64,000 bases of DNA from Anniella stebbinsi (GCA_029215795.1 JARDYH010000003.1:258114562-258178561); one strand, 5' to 3'. Counted from the stretch's first letter, positions 26,976 to 39,146 are shown. A program made the numbers and translations. The notes: generated by a model not told the origin, from the sequence alone.

Positions 26976-27729
26976 GTATAGGGGACTGGGGGAGAGAGGG
27001 GAGAGATATGACAAAATAGACTAAAATAAAATAAACAAGCCTCTTCAATGCTCTGGGGAAATATGAATATTCATCTTTTATTAATATTTATTAGTATTTT
27101 TTCAACTAACTAATTAATACCAGATTTTACATGCAAGTGGTACCTTTTGAAATGGGTCTTGTCCAAGATATAATTTATTTTTTCAACTTGAAAGTTGTTT
27201 ATATGTACACAAGATAATAACTAGGTGTAGCTGATATTCGTCTTCTTACAATGTCTCACTAAGTCACCTTTTATTAGACACTCTAGAAAATGATCATGAA
27301 ACCTGCATTCTATAATAGAAAAACAACTGGAAGGCACTAATGCTGAACTAAACCAAGGAATGGTACTGATAAATAGGAGCTGGGTTTTGTTGTCAGAGGT
27401 GGTAAGCCCTAACCAGAAACCTTGTTTCTGAATTCCAAAATGTACTTCAATTAAGACCACACAAATATGCAAAAAATTGCAGGCAAACTTTTAGAAGATG
27501 CCCACAATCTTGTGTACATTTGGTTGATCTCCAATCAAAGCGTTGCTTCACTGGGGATTTTTGCATTTTTCTGATGGACCAGCATGGCTTACTTTGTTTT
27601 ATGTGTAACTTGTCTCTGGGATTACATGCTACTTATAGGACAGGTTTTGGCAGAGGCCCTGCAGGCACTAATGGGGGGGGGGGGGAGGCAAAAACAATCC
27701 AGTCCCAGTATAGGCATCAACCTCTATAG

Positions 27730-28075
27730 CAGGGGTGGGGAACCTCTCACAGCCAAAGGGCTGGATTGAATTTTGGAGAAGCTCTAGGGTACTGCATTCC
27801 AGTGGCAAGTGGGGTCGAAGGCAAGGCAAGTCGGGTCGAAAATGCCAAAACCACCCAGCATATTTCAGGTTAAAGCTCTGTCAGCAACTAACCCTTAAGA
27901 GAGGCATTTCAACCTTTAGCATGGGAATGAAATCATGCCAAAGCCAGGAAACAAGCAAATGATCGGTGATCAGGGGAAAGGGGATGCATGTAGCCATCTG
28001 GGGAACCCTGGAGAGCCAGCTTGGGATCCCAGGGGAGCCAGATTTGGCCTGTGGGCCTGAGCTTCCCCACCCTTG
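27730..28075. mobile_element. hAT-like element in the putative VSX1 3' UTR
   Basis: Ends caggggtggggaacctc and gagcttccccacccttg are inverted repeats. Flanks ctctatag and ctcgatag match 7 of 8 (27722-27729 and 28076-28083). The interior is unique, without coding sequence. Related left ends appear near 191 and 35655. Confidence 0.8.
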
Positions 28076-28267
28076 CTCGATAGAGAAGCTACATTGCCTA
28101 GTTCAGTTAAGGGCTGTGCATGTATGAAGCGCATGGTTGGAATACGCACGGAGACTGCTTCTCTTGTTTACAAGTGAAAGAAACTGTGAGTGAGAATTTG
28201 GTGCTAAAAATTTGTTTGGACCGAGCAAGAGTTATTCAGGAGCTGAATTACCAGTTGGCCATCCATG

Positions 28268-28388
28268 CGGCCTTGCCCAGCCAGGTGTCCTCCAGAGACC
28301 CCTATCAGATATGCCATTGGCCATGCTGGACGGGATGACTGGAGATGTTGTCCAACACAGCTGGGGGTCACCAGGTTGGGGAAGGCTG
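28268..28388. mobile_element. CAG-type fold-back element, degraded
   Basis: Right end caccaggttggggaaggctg is typical of the family; the left end (ccagccaggtgtcctccaga) is diverged. No target duplication is visible. Confidence 0.6.
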
Positions 28389-29218
28389 ATATAGTGTATA
28401 CTCAATACATCTGCACCAAACTTTGATATTCCCATTAACTTGAAAGGGTTTTGCATCAACACCTTATGCTGGACAGAACCCTCCTGCCCACATCCAAAGC
28501 TCTGTGGAATGCATATGGAGTTAGATGTGAGAACAAGTGCCCTGTTTTCTTTTGTGTTGGAATTTGCAGCACATGGCCAATTCCTGGTCCTTTAGAGTAT
28601 GGGATAGAGACCTTGCTTGCACAGTTGTGTGTGCATAACAAAGCCTCCCAGTTTTTTGCTTAAAAAATGCTGTATCGGGGTGGTCGTGTTTACGATATGC
28701 TATAGTCCAGCTACTACAGGGAAGATTTCTAGAAACATCATGTTCTAGAAACACTATGGACTATCTCCTTAGCCTCTGTATATTTTTTCTAGTCCCACTG
28801 ATTTCACTAGCGCTGCAGCACGTTATATTTGATAGGGAGTTTGTTTCTTTGAACAATGGTTTCAGCGTAAGAAACAGAATGACGTGCATCTCCTACTACA
28901 AATTTGTATATGGAAAAAATATGCAATAACTTTACGTTTTTGATGTTATTTCACAATGCTATGCATAATAGAACTCAAACTTGTATAAAAGAATATCAAG
29001 CCATAGAAGCCAGAAATAATTTTTTGCTCTTTTGTAAAATGCCATAGGAAAATATTTTGTAATTATGTGTATGTAAAAGTGTTAATGTTTTTTTTTGGGG
29101 GGGGGGGGGCTCCCTTGGTCTTTTTATATTTATGTCTTAAAGCACTTTAGATACCTGCATTTTCTGAATGTTATCCTACCTGCTTTGTTTGTCGCTTATT
29201 TATTATGATGCGTTCATA

Positions 29219-29224
29219 AATAAA
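29219..29224 (+). terminator. Candidate distal VSX1 poly(A) signal AATAAA
   Basis: A canonical hexamer sits in cataaataaacg, followed 10-40 bases later by a GT-rich element (tgtgtttctttgtggtgtt). It is a plausible end for the gene. AATAAA is also common by chance in this AT-rich region. Confidence 0.5.
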
Positions 29225-29987
29225 CGTCCTGTGTTTCTTTGTGGTGTTTGGGTGTGTATATGAATAGCTTGGTTGTAAAAATGCAGTCACTGATAACAAA
29301 CATGGGGAGAGGCAAGTAGGACCAGCGTCAATGGGAGGGATGGTTTGGCACCAGGCGAGGGCCCATCAGAGGCCCACTGTAGTTGCTTCTCTTCACACCT
29401 GCAACCTGCTTGTTCACCTGCCTCTCATTCTGGCCCAGACAATGGTGGTAGTGAGAAGGAAGAGAAAGAGGTGCCACTGCCTTAGAAGCATAAAATAGTA
29501 TAAAAGATAAAGTATTAATTGGTTTCGTATTAACAGCAGCAAGGCAATTGATAGCAGCTAATTGGAAGACAGCTCGAAGGTTGACAATAACTTTGTGGGG
29601 GGGGAAAACCTCTGGAATATAGCGATAAATGAAAAGTTGACACAGAAGTTTACAGAGGGAAAAAGAAAAGAGATACCTTCAGAATGGACTGGCAAACATA
29701 TATAGGTTATATGAGAAAAGAACCAAACAGGAAAACTATGGTAGATGCTTATAAAAAGCTATGGGACTCATGAAAAAAGTATATACAACCGTCTTAATAT
29801 ATCACTAGGGCAAAGAAATAGAGATAATCCAGAAATAAATCAAGTGAGGGAGGAGATTGAGGAGGGAATATGTTAGATTATAAGTTAAGTTTGTTATTAG
29901 CGTTGTAGTTTTTCTGTGTGTTTAATGTGATGTTTGTTTGTTGTGAAAATTCAATAAAGATTTATATATAACAACAACAACGAAAAG

Positions 29988-30212
29988 AAGCATAGAATAG
30001 TAGAGTTGGAAGAGGCCTATAAGGCCATCGATTCTTCTCAATGCAGGAATCCACCCTGACAGATGGTTGTCCAGTTGCCTCTTGAATGCCTTTAGTGTGG
30101 AAGAGCCCACAACCTCCCTAGGTCATTGGTTCCATTGTCGTACTGCTCTAATAGTAAGGGAGTTTTTCCTGATGTCCAGCTGGAATCTGGCTTCTTGCTC
30201 ACTGGCTCTGTA
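29988..30212 (-). mobile_element. CR1 LINE 3' fragment, downstream of VSX1
   Basis: On the minus strand it ends with the CR1 octamer-type tail (ctactattctatgc), preceded by gccttataggcctcttccaa. The plus strand shows gagcccacaacctccctagg and tttttcctgatgtccagctg, shared with the fragments at 34.1 and 45.4 kb. Confidence 0.78.
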
Positions 30213-30302
30213 CCTGTCAAGCTAGCAAGTGGTAGCAATGATGAGGGAGAATGAGGAGCAGTAGAACCTGGTGACAATGGGAGTGAGAAGGCAGGTTCAC
30301 TG

Positions 30303-30520
30303 ATCTTCTCTACCCACCGAAGTCAAAGTGCATGGTACCCAAGGTCAGCCAAGTTATTTTGGCACCTAATGCAGGAAATCCTACAAGCACCTCTCCCCTT
30401 TTCCTGTCAATAAAGTCACAATAATTAAATAACTAACATTTGCTGGCCTTTCATGACATTCAAAATCAGCTGTCTCACTCTGCCCGTGGTAGGGCTGTCC
30501 CTACTGAGACGCCATGGTGG
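30303..30520. repeat. Dispersed repeat of unknown family, copy b
   Basis: ccaagttattttggcacc, aaatcctacaagcacctctc and gtggtagggctgtccc parallel the copy at 1968-2190. No ends or duplication seen. Confidence 0.6.
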
Positions 30521-31784
30521 AGCAGAAATCAGTTTTCACTATGTCCAAGGCCAGTCAGGAGATGTAGCTACAAGCACCTCAGCAAGAAGGCAAGCATGGG
30601 GTGGAGACTTCTCAGGGACACAGTGGACCACTGGTAGTCATGATTTTTTTAAAGCTTCACACCTAATCATCGTGAGATGCATGGAGTATGAAATGGCACA
30701 TGAGACTTCCATGAAAGTTGCACGCTTCATAGCTCATTGATGAAATTACTGATGAGACTGAATACTGTGTGGCCAGGGCTGGCCCTATCATGAGGCAAAC
30801 TGAGGTACCCATATCAGGCGTCTGAGCAGGAGGAGTTGCGAATTGCAATGCTGCCCCCCGCTCCTGCTGGGAAGGCTGACAGTGGGTGTTCTGGAGTATG
30901 CCACTGGCCGCTCTCTGTGTGTGGCATTTCTGCAGTGAGAGAATGACCCTCTGGGGTGGCATCCCCTCTGCCCACTTTCCATTAACTTTGTTGCTGTGAG
31001 GCTCCGTCCAGTTGGCCGAGCTCTCACGAGACACAGCTGAGCTATCGCAAGAGCCTCACAGCCCGGAAGGGGTGGTGGTGGAAAGGGATGCAAGGCAGAG
31101 ATGGTGGCACATGTTCTCGCCTCAGGTGGCAAGACACCTTGGGCTGGGCCTATGTGGGGCAGAGAGACCAAGCGTGTGTGTTTCCCATGACAGAGAATGT
31201 ACTAATATGAGATGGATGAGGTACAGAAATCAAGTATATGTTTGGGTGTAGGAGAATTTGTTGAGTGGGATACATAAAGGTAGTTCAGCAGGTGTAAAAA
31301 GAACAAAAAAAGTGCTTAGAAATATCCCAAGTGAGTATCCCAATATATTTTTGTCCCATTGCTGAGCTGCAGAATTTGCTACTGAAATTCAGAGGCATGG
31401 ATGCAAAAGGGGGACAGTTTTCCTTTAAAATAAAGACAAACTGGCCTTTTTGCTGCAGGGCTGCCAAATTTCCGCAGCAGTGTGGAAAACCACAAAGAAG
31501 GCGCAGCGGGTTAACCTGTGGCCATTATGTTGCCCAGCCCTGAGCTATGGGGTATGAAGAGCTGAATGCCAAGGAGGCCCTGGAATGAGAGAATGTGTGT
31601 GTGAGAGAGAGAGAATGGGATAACATTGGTTTTACTGATTAGCAACATCTTTGGGTATAGCATTTTAGTTATTCTAACAAATATTTGTTAGTAAATACAT
31701 CATTTTAAAGGTATACATTATGGGTGTGGGTGTATGGGTGTGTGTATGTGTGTGTGTATCTATATCTATATTCCTTGAGTTAGA

Positions 31785-31920
31785 TGTGGAGAACCTCTGC
31801 TTCTTCAGTTGTTCTTGGACACCAGCTTCTATCAGCTCCAGCTGGCATGGCTAATAATAAGAGATGATGGGCAATGCAGTCCAACGACATCTGGGAGGCC
31901 ACAGGGTCCCCCTGACCCTG
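31785..31920. mobile_element. CAG-type fold-back element, degraded
   Basis: Contains gtggagaacctctgc, the Ala/Gly-free core cagctccagctggcatggc and gatgatgggcaatgcagtcc. The terminal positions are approximate. Confidence 0.55.
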
Positions 31921-33393
31921 CCTGGGGTGTTAGAATTCTACAGAAAGCATAAGCCAAAATCCAATTTTGGGGACATGGTGACCCATGCTGTGAATTTCCA
32001 GCATACTGAGATTGCGGCTCTCTACCTTCTGGATATTTCCCCCCGAAATACAAAGTAAGACAGTGGTTGTGAGTTGAGGTCTTGATATAAGATGTTGCAT
32101 TTACGAGATCGGTCACCATCCCGACATTGTCCACTGCTTCTTCCTGTCACCACTATGTAAAAAATGGTTGTGTAAATGTTGAAAACCAGAAACAAAAATA
32201 ATACCAAAAAAATTGGCTGTACTTTGTATTATTGTATAAACTCACAGGCCTTGTATACTTTCGCTTCTCGGAAAGAGAGAATTGGCCCACAATCCCGTTC
32301 TAACAGACATATTGAAATATTTCCAATTTTTTTCTGCCAGCCAAATTTTATCTGAAAATGATTTAAAGGTTTTATTAAAATCTAGTTAATTCTAGCCTGG
32401 AAAGATTCCTAATAGAGATCAACATGTGAGCAAATATGTAACGATATTCTTACCTGGAGCAGGAGTCCCATCTGTATACATAGACAAGCATACGGAGAGA
32501 GGGCTCTCAGAAAAGCATCGGCCAGGAAAGTTTTAGAAAATATTATTTAGAAGATCATAGTATTAAAAACATTATGATCAACAGCTGCTCTGGATGGCTC
32601 TCCTAATACATGTTTTGAAACACTCTCAAAATAACTAGGATTGGTTGGAATGAACAGGAAGGGATGATAAGAGATTGAGGAGTAAGTAATTATTTGCGAG
32701 AGATTCAAAATGCTGAGTTCCTAAAAGTGAAATTGTAGTGAACATGATAAATAATGATTGGTAAAAGCTTATTTAATCAGAAATTAGGCTTTACGAGAGC
32801 CAAGGTTTGGCACATTTAAAGCTTAATCCTGATTCAACAGCGTTTGCAAACAAATTTATCTGGGCCGTGTAATGCTGGCACTGTTCCATTTATGCCCATA
32901 CCTCCTGTGTGACGCAGATGGCATGCATGTTTTTGCTTATCCTGGTGGAGAACAGTGGCCAGCTATCACTGAAAAAATAAATCAGAGTAAAAGACAAATA
33001 TTAAATACAAGTCAAATAAAACAGAATAAAAGACAAACTCAAGACACTTTTTGAAGACATTCCAGTTTACTCAGGCATTCCCTGACTTACAGTTGCACTG
33101 CTGTTTTGCTGTTTTGGCAATATTTTTAATTATTTATTATTCTTTTTATATTGGTTTTTATACTATTTTTATGTGTTGCTTATGAAAACTGCTTAGAGAT
33201 TTTATAATACCAAGTGGCATATAAGTAGTTTAAATAAATAAAGGACGCAGGAGTCCCAAACTTGAGGTTTTTTACCCATCTCCCTTTTAGGCATCCTAAA
33301 ACTACCCCATTCAGGCTGTGCTGCCGGCCTTACCAGCTTGTCCCTGCATTCCTTTGTTTCTGTTGCTGGAGCCTCTCTTTCCACTCTCTGTGC

Positions 33394-33534
33394 CAGGCAT
33401 GGGGAACCAGTGGACCTCCAGATGTTGCCGTACAACCAAACTCCCATCAGCTCCAGCCAGCATAGCTAATGGTCAGGAATGATGGGAGCTGTGGTCCCAA
33501 CAATATCCAGAAGGGCAGAGGTTCCCCATCCCTG
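33394..33534. mobile_element. Short hAT fold-back element related to the CAG family
   Basis: Ends caggcatggggaacc and ggttccccatccctg. Flanks ctctgtgc (33386-33393) and ctctatgc (33535-33542) match 7 of 8. The inner arms cctccagatgttg and caactcccatcag-like sequence tie it to the same family. Confidence 0.8.
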
Positions 33535-33547
33535 CTCTATGCAAACC

Positions 33548-33576
33548 ACACACACACACAAACACACACACACACT
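33548..33576. repeat. (CA)n microsatellite, one interruption
   Basis: Two CA runs separated by caaaca. Confidence 0.9.
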
Positions 33577-33652
33577 CATTTCCACTCTAGGTCCTTTCCA
33601 CTTTTCAGAGACACAATTCCAGCTGTGAAGAAGAGTTTGTGTGTGATTGTAT

Positions 33653-34540
33653 GGAATCATAGAATAGTAGAATTGGAAGGGGCCTATAAGGCCATCGAGT
33701 CCTGCTCAATGCAGGAATCCACCTTAAAGTAGGCTGACCAGATAAAATCCAGGTCAGGGCTCCTGTAACTTTAACAGTTGTAGAGAAAAGGGAATTTCAG
33801 CCAGTGTCATTTGTATGCAATTAGTTCCTGGTGAAATTCCCTCTTCAACACAACAGTTAAAGATGCAGGCACTATACTAAAGTGACCATATGCAAAAGAA
33901 GGCAGGGCCCCTGCAACTTTAACTGTTGTGCTGAAGAGGGAATTTCACCAGGAACTAATTGCATACAAATGACACTGGCTGAAATTCCCTGTTCTCTACA
34001 ACTGTTAAAGTTACATGAGCCCTGACCTGGATTTTATCTGGTCACCCTACCTTAAAGCATACCTGACAGAGGGCAGTCCAGCTGCCTCTTGAATACCTCT
34101 AGTGTGGAAGAGCCCACGACCTCCCTAGGCCATTGGTTCTATTGTCATATTGCTGTAACAGTCAGGAAGTTTTTCCTGATGTCCAGATGGAATTTGGCTT
34201 CCCGTAACTTGAGCCTATTATTCAACATCATGAACTCTGGGATGATCGAGAAGAGATCCTGGCCCTCCCCTGTGTGACAACCTTTCAAATATTTGAAGAG
34301 TGCTATCATGTCTCCCCTCAATCTTCTCTTCTCCAGCCTAAACATGCCCAGTTCTTTTAGTCAATCCTCATAGGGCTTTGTTTCCAGACCCCTGATCATC
34401 CTTGCTGCCTTCCTCTGAACCCCCTCCAGCTTGTCTGCATCTTTCTTGAAGTATGGTGCCCCGAACTGGATGAGGCCTAACTGGTGCTGAATAGAGGGGA
34501 ACCAGTACCTCTTGTGATTTGGAAGTCATACCGCTATAAA
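33653..34540 (-). mobile_element. CR1 LINE 3' fragment, split by a hAT MITE
   Basis: 33653-33729 holds the tail (atagaatagtagaattggaa on the plus strand); 34050-34540 holds the adjoining 3' region, including gagcccacgacctccctagg. The MITE at 33730-34049 interrupts the two and duplicated ccttaaag of the CR1 copy. Confidence 0.82.
33730..34049. mobile_element. Composite fold-back hAT MITE, copy 4, inserted in a CR1 fragment
   Basis: Ends taggctgaccagataaaa and ttttatctggtcaccct, perfect 8-bp direct repeat ccttaaag (33722-33729 and 34050-34057). It splits a CR1 3' fragment that continues on both sides, so it is younger than that CR1 copy. Same terminal type as copy 3, same orientation of the centre as copy 2. 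Confidence 0.9.
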
Positions 34541-34544
34541 TGCA

Positions 34545-36470
34545 GCCCAAAGGGTAGGGTGTATTTTGTGAACTCTTGCTATAGATTCATTATTGCTGGA
34601 TGGTACAGAAAGTGGACATAGTAAGTAGAAGTCTTGATTTTTTGCCATCTAAGCCAAAACAATTTTTGATCATGAACCTGAAATAAGGTTGCATTTTAGA
34701 AGGGGCTGGCACTATATATCTCAATTACAGAGGGGCAATTTCAGGCTGTGTTGCAATAGAAATAAAATATATTAGAATGGTATTTAGAAACTAAACTCTT
34801 TGATAGTAATATTATCCTAATTAATACATGTAGTACTTATTATTGTGATTCTATTGTTTGTGTTGAACCATTGGCTGATGAAACTACAACGGTGCTAGTA
34901 AACAGCAAGAATAAGAATAAACGTTACTAGTGCTATTCTAGAAATAACCGTCCCTTCCCATCTGGAACGTTTAAAATAGAAACATGAATAATGCTATAAG
35001 TAATTCCACATTCTTTTAATTTATCTGGGTTACAACAACATTTTCTGTCATATTTACATGTTTTCACTTTGCCATATGGACAGTTAGATCCTAGGATTTA
35101 AAAGTATTTACTGAATTAATGATAAGAGAGGAGTGTGGGGGGAGGACATGTAAAAAAATGAAATGTGGAAAAAAATGAGATTATTTAATTTTAATTTGGG
35201 GGAGGAGGAGACACGAGATTGACTGGATTATATATTTCTTTGGCTTTCATAAGGAGACTTTCCCCTCTTTTTAATAAGGAGTAACTCCGGTGTCTCAATT
35301 CACATTCTCTAAAAGGGAAGGCTGTGTGTATGTTTGTTGCAAAAACATCTGTATTCTGCCATTATCAAATGGCTTAGCGATATTAATTTTTAACTGGCAT
35401 TTTATCTAGGTTTATCCCATCTTGCTGCTTGATGGGAATTTTAGATTGAAAGATTAAGAAAATGTGATGTTTTAAGAGATTGCCCCCCAGAGGATAATAT
35501 GGGTTATTTCACATGGGAGAGAAAGTGGAGCGTTCATTTTAATACCCAGAAAGCCATATAGAAAGATGCTGTGGTTTTCTCCAGAGACCACATATGAACC
35601 ACAGGGTAGTATTCAGATCTTGTTTTGCACAATATTGGTTTGCATTGCTTATAGCCGGGGTGGGCAACCTGTGGCCCTAGAGTTTCATGCAGCCCTAATT
35701 TCATGTGGCCCTCAGCCTAGTTTCATAATATAAACCCACTGCAAGTGTTCAATTCAGACCTCTGGCAAATGCAATCTGGCAAATGCAATCTGTCCCTTCC
35801 CTGGAAGCTGGCCACATGGGAAGGAAAATTTAGAGGGGGGGGAGAACAATGGGTGGCAGAAAAAGAAATGGGGCAATACTACATGCACACTTTTGGTTCA
35901 GGCTTTGTCCATCGCTGGCTTCTGCCCTGCTCACTATCAACAGGTGCCCCATGGCCACAATGAAATGGGCCCCTCAGCAAAAAAAAGGGTTGCCATGGAC
36001 CCGTGTTTTTTCCTCTGCTCAGGTCTAATGTTCTTTTCTTTTCCTTAGGAGTGCATTAAGCACTTAGTTCTACTGGAAGCATGTGTGTGTGTAGGCCAGA
36101 ATTTGGTAATGCCTATTTCACTCCTCCTTCACTGAATGGTGGGAAGTTGAGGATAGGTTTTACAGGATTTCCTTTGTAGAAAGGTGCACTGGTAATATAT
36201 GAGATCTCAGCAAAAAATAATAATAATAATAATAATAATAATATATATATATATAGGCTCTTCTTATGTTCTGAAGAATTGTTTTACCCACGAATATCCC
36301 ATAGTGTTCAGGTTTGCACATCACAGGGCAACCACTGATCGTGTTGTGGCCCATCTCCAGCACTGCAGTGGGTCTTATAATTTAAAGCCAGAATCTGATC
36401 AGAAATGGTCCGGGAAGGGATTGGGCCTATTCAGCTGATGGAATGTCAGGTTCGTTTTGGATACACTTGA
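34545..36470. other. Intergenic DNA, mostly unique
   Basis: 34545-35640 is AT-rich with no recognised element. 35655-35740 looks like a hAT left-end fragment (ccggggtgggcaacctgtgg). A 15-bp unit (ggcaaatgcaatctg) is duplicated at 35764-35793. No credible gene. Confidence 0.5.
36217..36255. repeat. (AAT)n(AT)n microsatellite
   Basis: About nine AAT units followed by about six AT units. Confidence 0.95.
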
Positions 36471-36478
36471 ACTTTATC

Positions 36479-36797
36479 TAGGCTGACCATATGAAAAGGA
36501 GGACAGGGCTCATGTAACTTTAACAGTTGTAGAGAAAAGGGCATTTTAGCCAGTGTCATTTGTATGCAATTAGTCCCTGGTGAAATTCCCTCTTCATCAC
36601 AATAGTTAAAGTTGCAGGGGCCTTGCCTTCTTTTGTATATGGTCACTCTAGTATAGTGTCTGCAACTTTAACTGTTGTGATGAAGAGGGAATTTCACCAG
36701 GAACTAATTGCATACAAATGACACTGGCTGAAATTTCCTTTTCTCTACAACTGTTAAAGTTACATGAGCCCTGTCCTCCTTTTCATATGGTCAGCTT
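36479..36797. mobile_element. Composite fold-back hAT MITE, copy 5
   Basis: Ends taggctgaccatatgaaaag and cttttcatatggtcagctt, flanked by the direct repeat actttatc (36471-36478 and 36798-36805). The centre is in the orientation of copy 3. Terminal type as copy 2. Confidence 0.86.
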
Positions 36798-37095
36798 ACT
36801 TTATCTCTCCCTTGTTTATTTATCTTTCAGTATACCTCAGATTTTACATATCTGTCACAATCTCTGCTGGCATCCTATTTGTGAAGTAAGCATTTACTGA
36901 AGTAAGCATTTGCTGATACATACCACAATGAACCATCACCTTTTGTTTTCTTGTTAAATTGCTATAGCAAAAAATCAGTGGTCAGTGGTGCTTCTAAAAG
37001 TTGTCATGCATGTAATGAACAGCAGAGGGCAGTGTTTAATTATTTTACATTGCTGGAACAACAAAACTGGGTAAATAGTTGCTGAAGGAAAAAGG

Positions 37096-39146
37096 TAGGG
37101 ATGTGCACTGGATCGGACCCGATCCACGATCCGAGTCCGGTCCAGTGGGAAATCGGATAAATTATCCGATTTCCGATCCCGCAGCTGGATCGGCCGATCC
37201 AATCCGAACCGGTCCGAAAAAGCTCCGAACCGGTTCGGCGGATCGGCGGATCGGCGGGCGCCCACTGGCGCCCACCGCCGCTTCCATTGGCGGGCGCCAG
37301 CGGGCGCCCGCCGATGAAAGTGGACAGCGGGGGGGGGGAGGAGGGGGGCACTTACCTTCTCGGCCCGGTGGCTCCCGTCCGGCGCCGGCGCCTACTACTA
37401 CTAGCAGGCTCCGCGGCCTGCTCTAGGGTGGCGCGCCGGGTGATGTCATCACCCGGCGCGCTACTCTAGAGCAGGCCGCGGAGCCTGCTGGAAGTAGTAG
37501 GCGCCGGCGCCGGACGGGAGCCGCCGGGCCGGAAAGGTAAGGAGGGGGTGCGTGGAGGGGAGGAGGGGGCGCGCGGAGGGGGGAGGGGGGCCCTTACCTT
37601 TCCGGCCCGGCGGCTCCCGTCCGGCGCCGGCGCCTACTACTCCCAGCAGGCTCCGCGGCCTGCTCTAGGATGGCGCGCCGGGTGATGTCATCACCCGGCG
37701 CGCTACTCTAGAGCAGGCCGCGGAGCCTGCTGGAAGTAGTAGGCGCCGGCGCCGGACGGGAGCCGCCGGGCCGGAAAGGTAAGGAGGGGGTGCGTGGAGG
37801 GGAGGAGGGGGCGCGCGGAAGGGGGGGGGCCCTTACCTGCCCGGCCCGGCGGCTCCCGTCCGGCGCCGGCGCCTACTACTCCCAGCAGGCTCCGCGGCCT
37901 GCTCTAGGATGGCGCGCCGGGTGATGTCATCACCCGGCGCGCTACTCGAGAGCAGGCCGCGGAGCCTGCTGGAAGTAGTAGGCGCCGGCGCCGGACGGGA
38001 GCCGCCGGGCCGGAAAGGTAAGGAGGGGGTGCGTGGAGGGGAGGAGGGGGCGCGCGGAGGGGGGAGGGGGGCCCTTACCTGCCCGGCCCGGCGGCTCCCG
38101 TCCGGCGCCGGCGCCTACTACTCCCAGCAGGCTCCGCGGCCTGCTCTAGGATGGCGCGCCGGGTGATGTCATCACCCGGCGCGCTACTCGAGAGCAGGCC
38201 GCGGAGCCTGCTGGAAGTAGTAGGCGCCGGCGCCGGACGGGAGCCGCCGGGCCGGAAAGGTAAGGAGGGGGTGCGTGGAGGGGAGGAGGGGGCGCGCGGA
38301 GGGGGGAGGGGGGCCCTTACCTGCCCGGCCCGGCGGCTCCCGTCCGGCGCCGGCGCCTACTACTCCCAGCAGGCTCCGCGGCCTGCTCTAGGATGGCGCG
38401 CCGGGTGATGTCATCACCCGGCGCGCTACTCTAGAGCAGGCCGCGGAGCCTGCTGGAAGTAGTAGGCGCCGGCGCCGGACGGGAGCCGCCGGGCCGGAAA
38501 GGTAAGGAGGGGGTGCGTGGAGGGGAGGAGGGGGCGCGCGGAGGGGGGAGGGGGGAGGGGGGCCCTTACCTGCCCGGCCCGGCGGCTCCCGTCCGGCGCC
38601 GGCGCCTACTACTCCCAGCAGGCTCCGCGGCCTGCTCTAGGATGGCGCGCCGGGTGATGTCATCACCCGGCGCGCTACTCGAGAGTAGGCCGCGGAGCCC
38701 GCTGGTAGTAGCCGCCGGCGCCGGACGGGCCGAGAAGGTAAGCAGTGGCGGGGAAGGGGGCTTACCCCCCCCCCCGGAGCCGTCCGCTTCTATCCGCTGG
38801 CGCCCGCGGGCGCCAGCGGATGGAAGCGGGCGGCCCCAGGGGGGGTAGGGAGCGCGGGGGAGGGGGTTTACCTGCCGGGGCCGTCCACAGCGGACGGCCC
38901 CGGGGGGGGGAGGGAGTTAGGCCCCCCCTTACCCACCCGCCGCCATTTTTTCCTCATAGACTTGCATTGCAATGCAAGTCTATGGGGAAAAAAATGGCGG
39001 CTGATCCAAAAATGTACGATTTTTGGGTCGGGATCGGACTCGATCCGGTCCGGGGGGCCTCCGATTTTGTCCGATCCGGTCCGGGACAAAATTGGAGGTC
39101 CCGATCCGGGTCCCGATCCGATCCGGGGGGTCCGTGCACACCCCTA
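37096..39146. mobile_element. 2.05-kb GC-rich non-autonomous hAT-like element
   Basis: The ends TAGGGATGTGCAC and GTGCACACCCCTA are inverted repeats, flanked by a perfect 8-bp direct repeat gaaaaagg (37088-37095 and 39147-39154). Subterminal zones are packed with GATCCG/CGGATC-type hexamers on both sides. The interior is about 1.4 kb of palindromic tandem units, then CpG-rich sequence, then a short palindrome of identical arms around ttgcattgcaatgcaa (about 38956-38983). No transposase is encoded; frames of 60-138 codons inside are compositional. Placement in hAT rests on the 8-bp duplication. Confidence 0.85.
37340..38745. repeat. Six tandem palindromic units of about 242 bp
   Basis: The segment ggcgcgccgggtgatg recurs with starts near 37428, 37671, 37910, 38152, 38394 and 38643, spacings 239-249 bp. 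Each unit is itself an inverted repeat centred on gtgatgtcatcac, with arms of about 100 bp that include ggcgccggcgcc and cctgctctag/ctagagcagg. Units differ by a few substitutions (ctctagag versus ctcgagag) and by the length of a G-rich spacer. Confidence 0.93.

Larger units (their letters stand above)
26976..29240 (+). other. VSX1: Probable VSX1 3' UTR with poly(A) signals
   Basis: AATAAA signals occur close to the stop (27025 and 27030) and distally at 29219-29224, the latter followed by a T/G-rich downstream stretch. Sequence at about 28.7-29.2 kb is AT-rich and repeat-free, like a distal UTR. If the distal site is used, the UTR carries a hAT-like insertion at 27730-28075 and a fold-back element at about 28268-28388. 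Usage cannot be decided from sequence. Confidence 0.5.
29245..33390. other. Intergenic DNA between VSX1 and ACSS1, left part
   Basis: Beyond the listed elements it contains (GT)n-rich sequence near 31725-31770. A repeat-poor AT-rich stretch at 32230-32870 includes taatcctgatt (CRX-type core) and several TAATTA-like cores. That stretch may be regulatory; there is no gene. Confidence 0.5.

Noticed and set aside
37340..38745. Regularly spaced repeats considered as a CRISPR-like array
   Set aside because: Units are contiguous 242-bp palindromic monomers without unique spacers, in an animal genome.
37040..38848. Open frames of 60-115 codons in the GC-rich array, repeated with the same sequence
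   Set aside because: They come from the tandem palindromic units and their GC content; the same peptide recurs because the DNA repeats.
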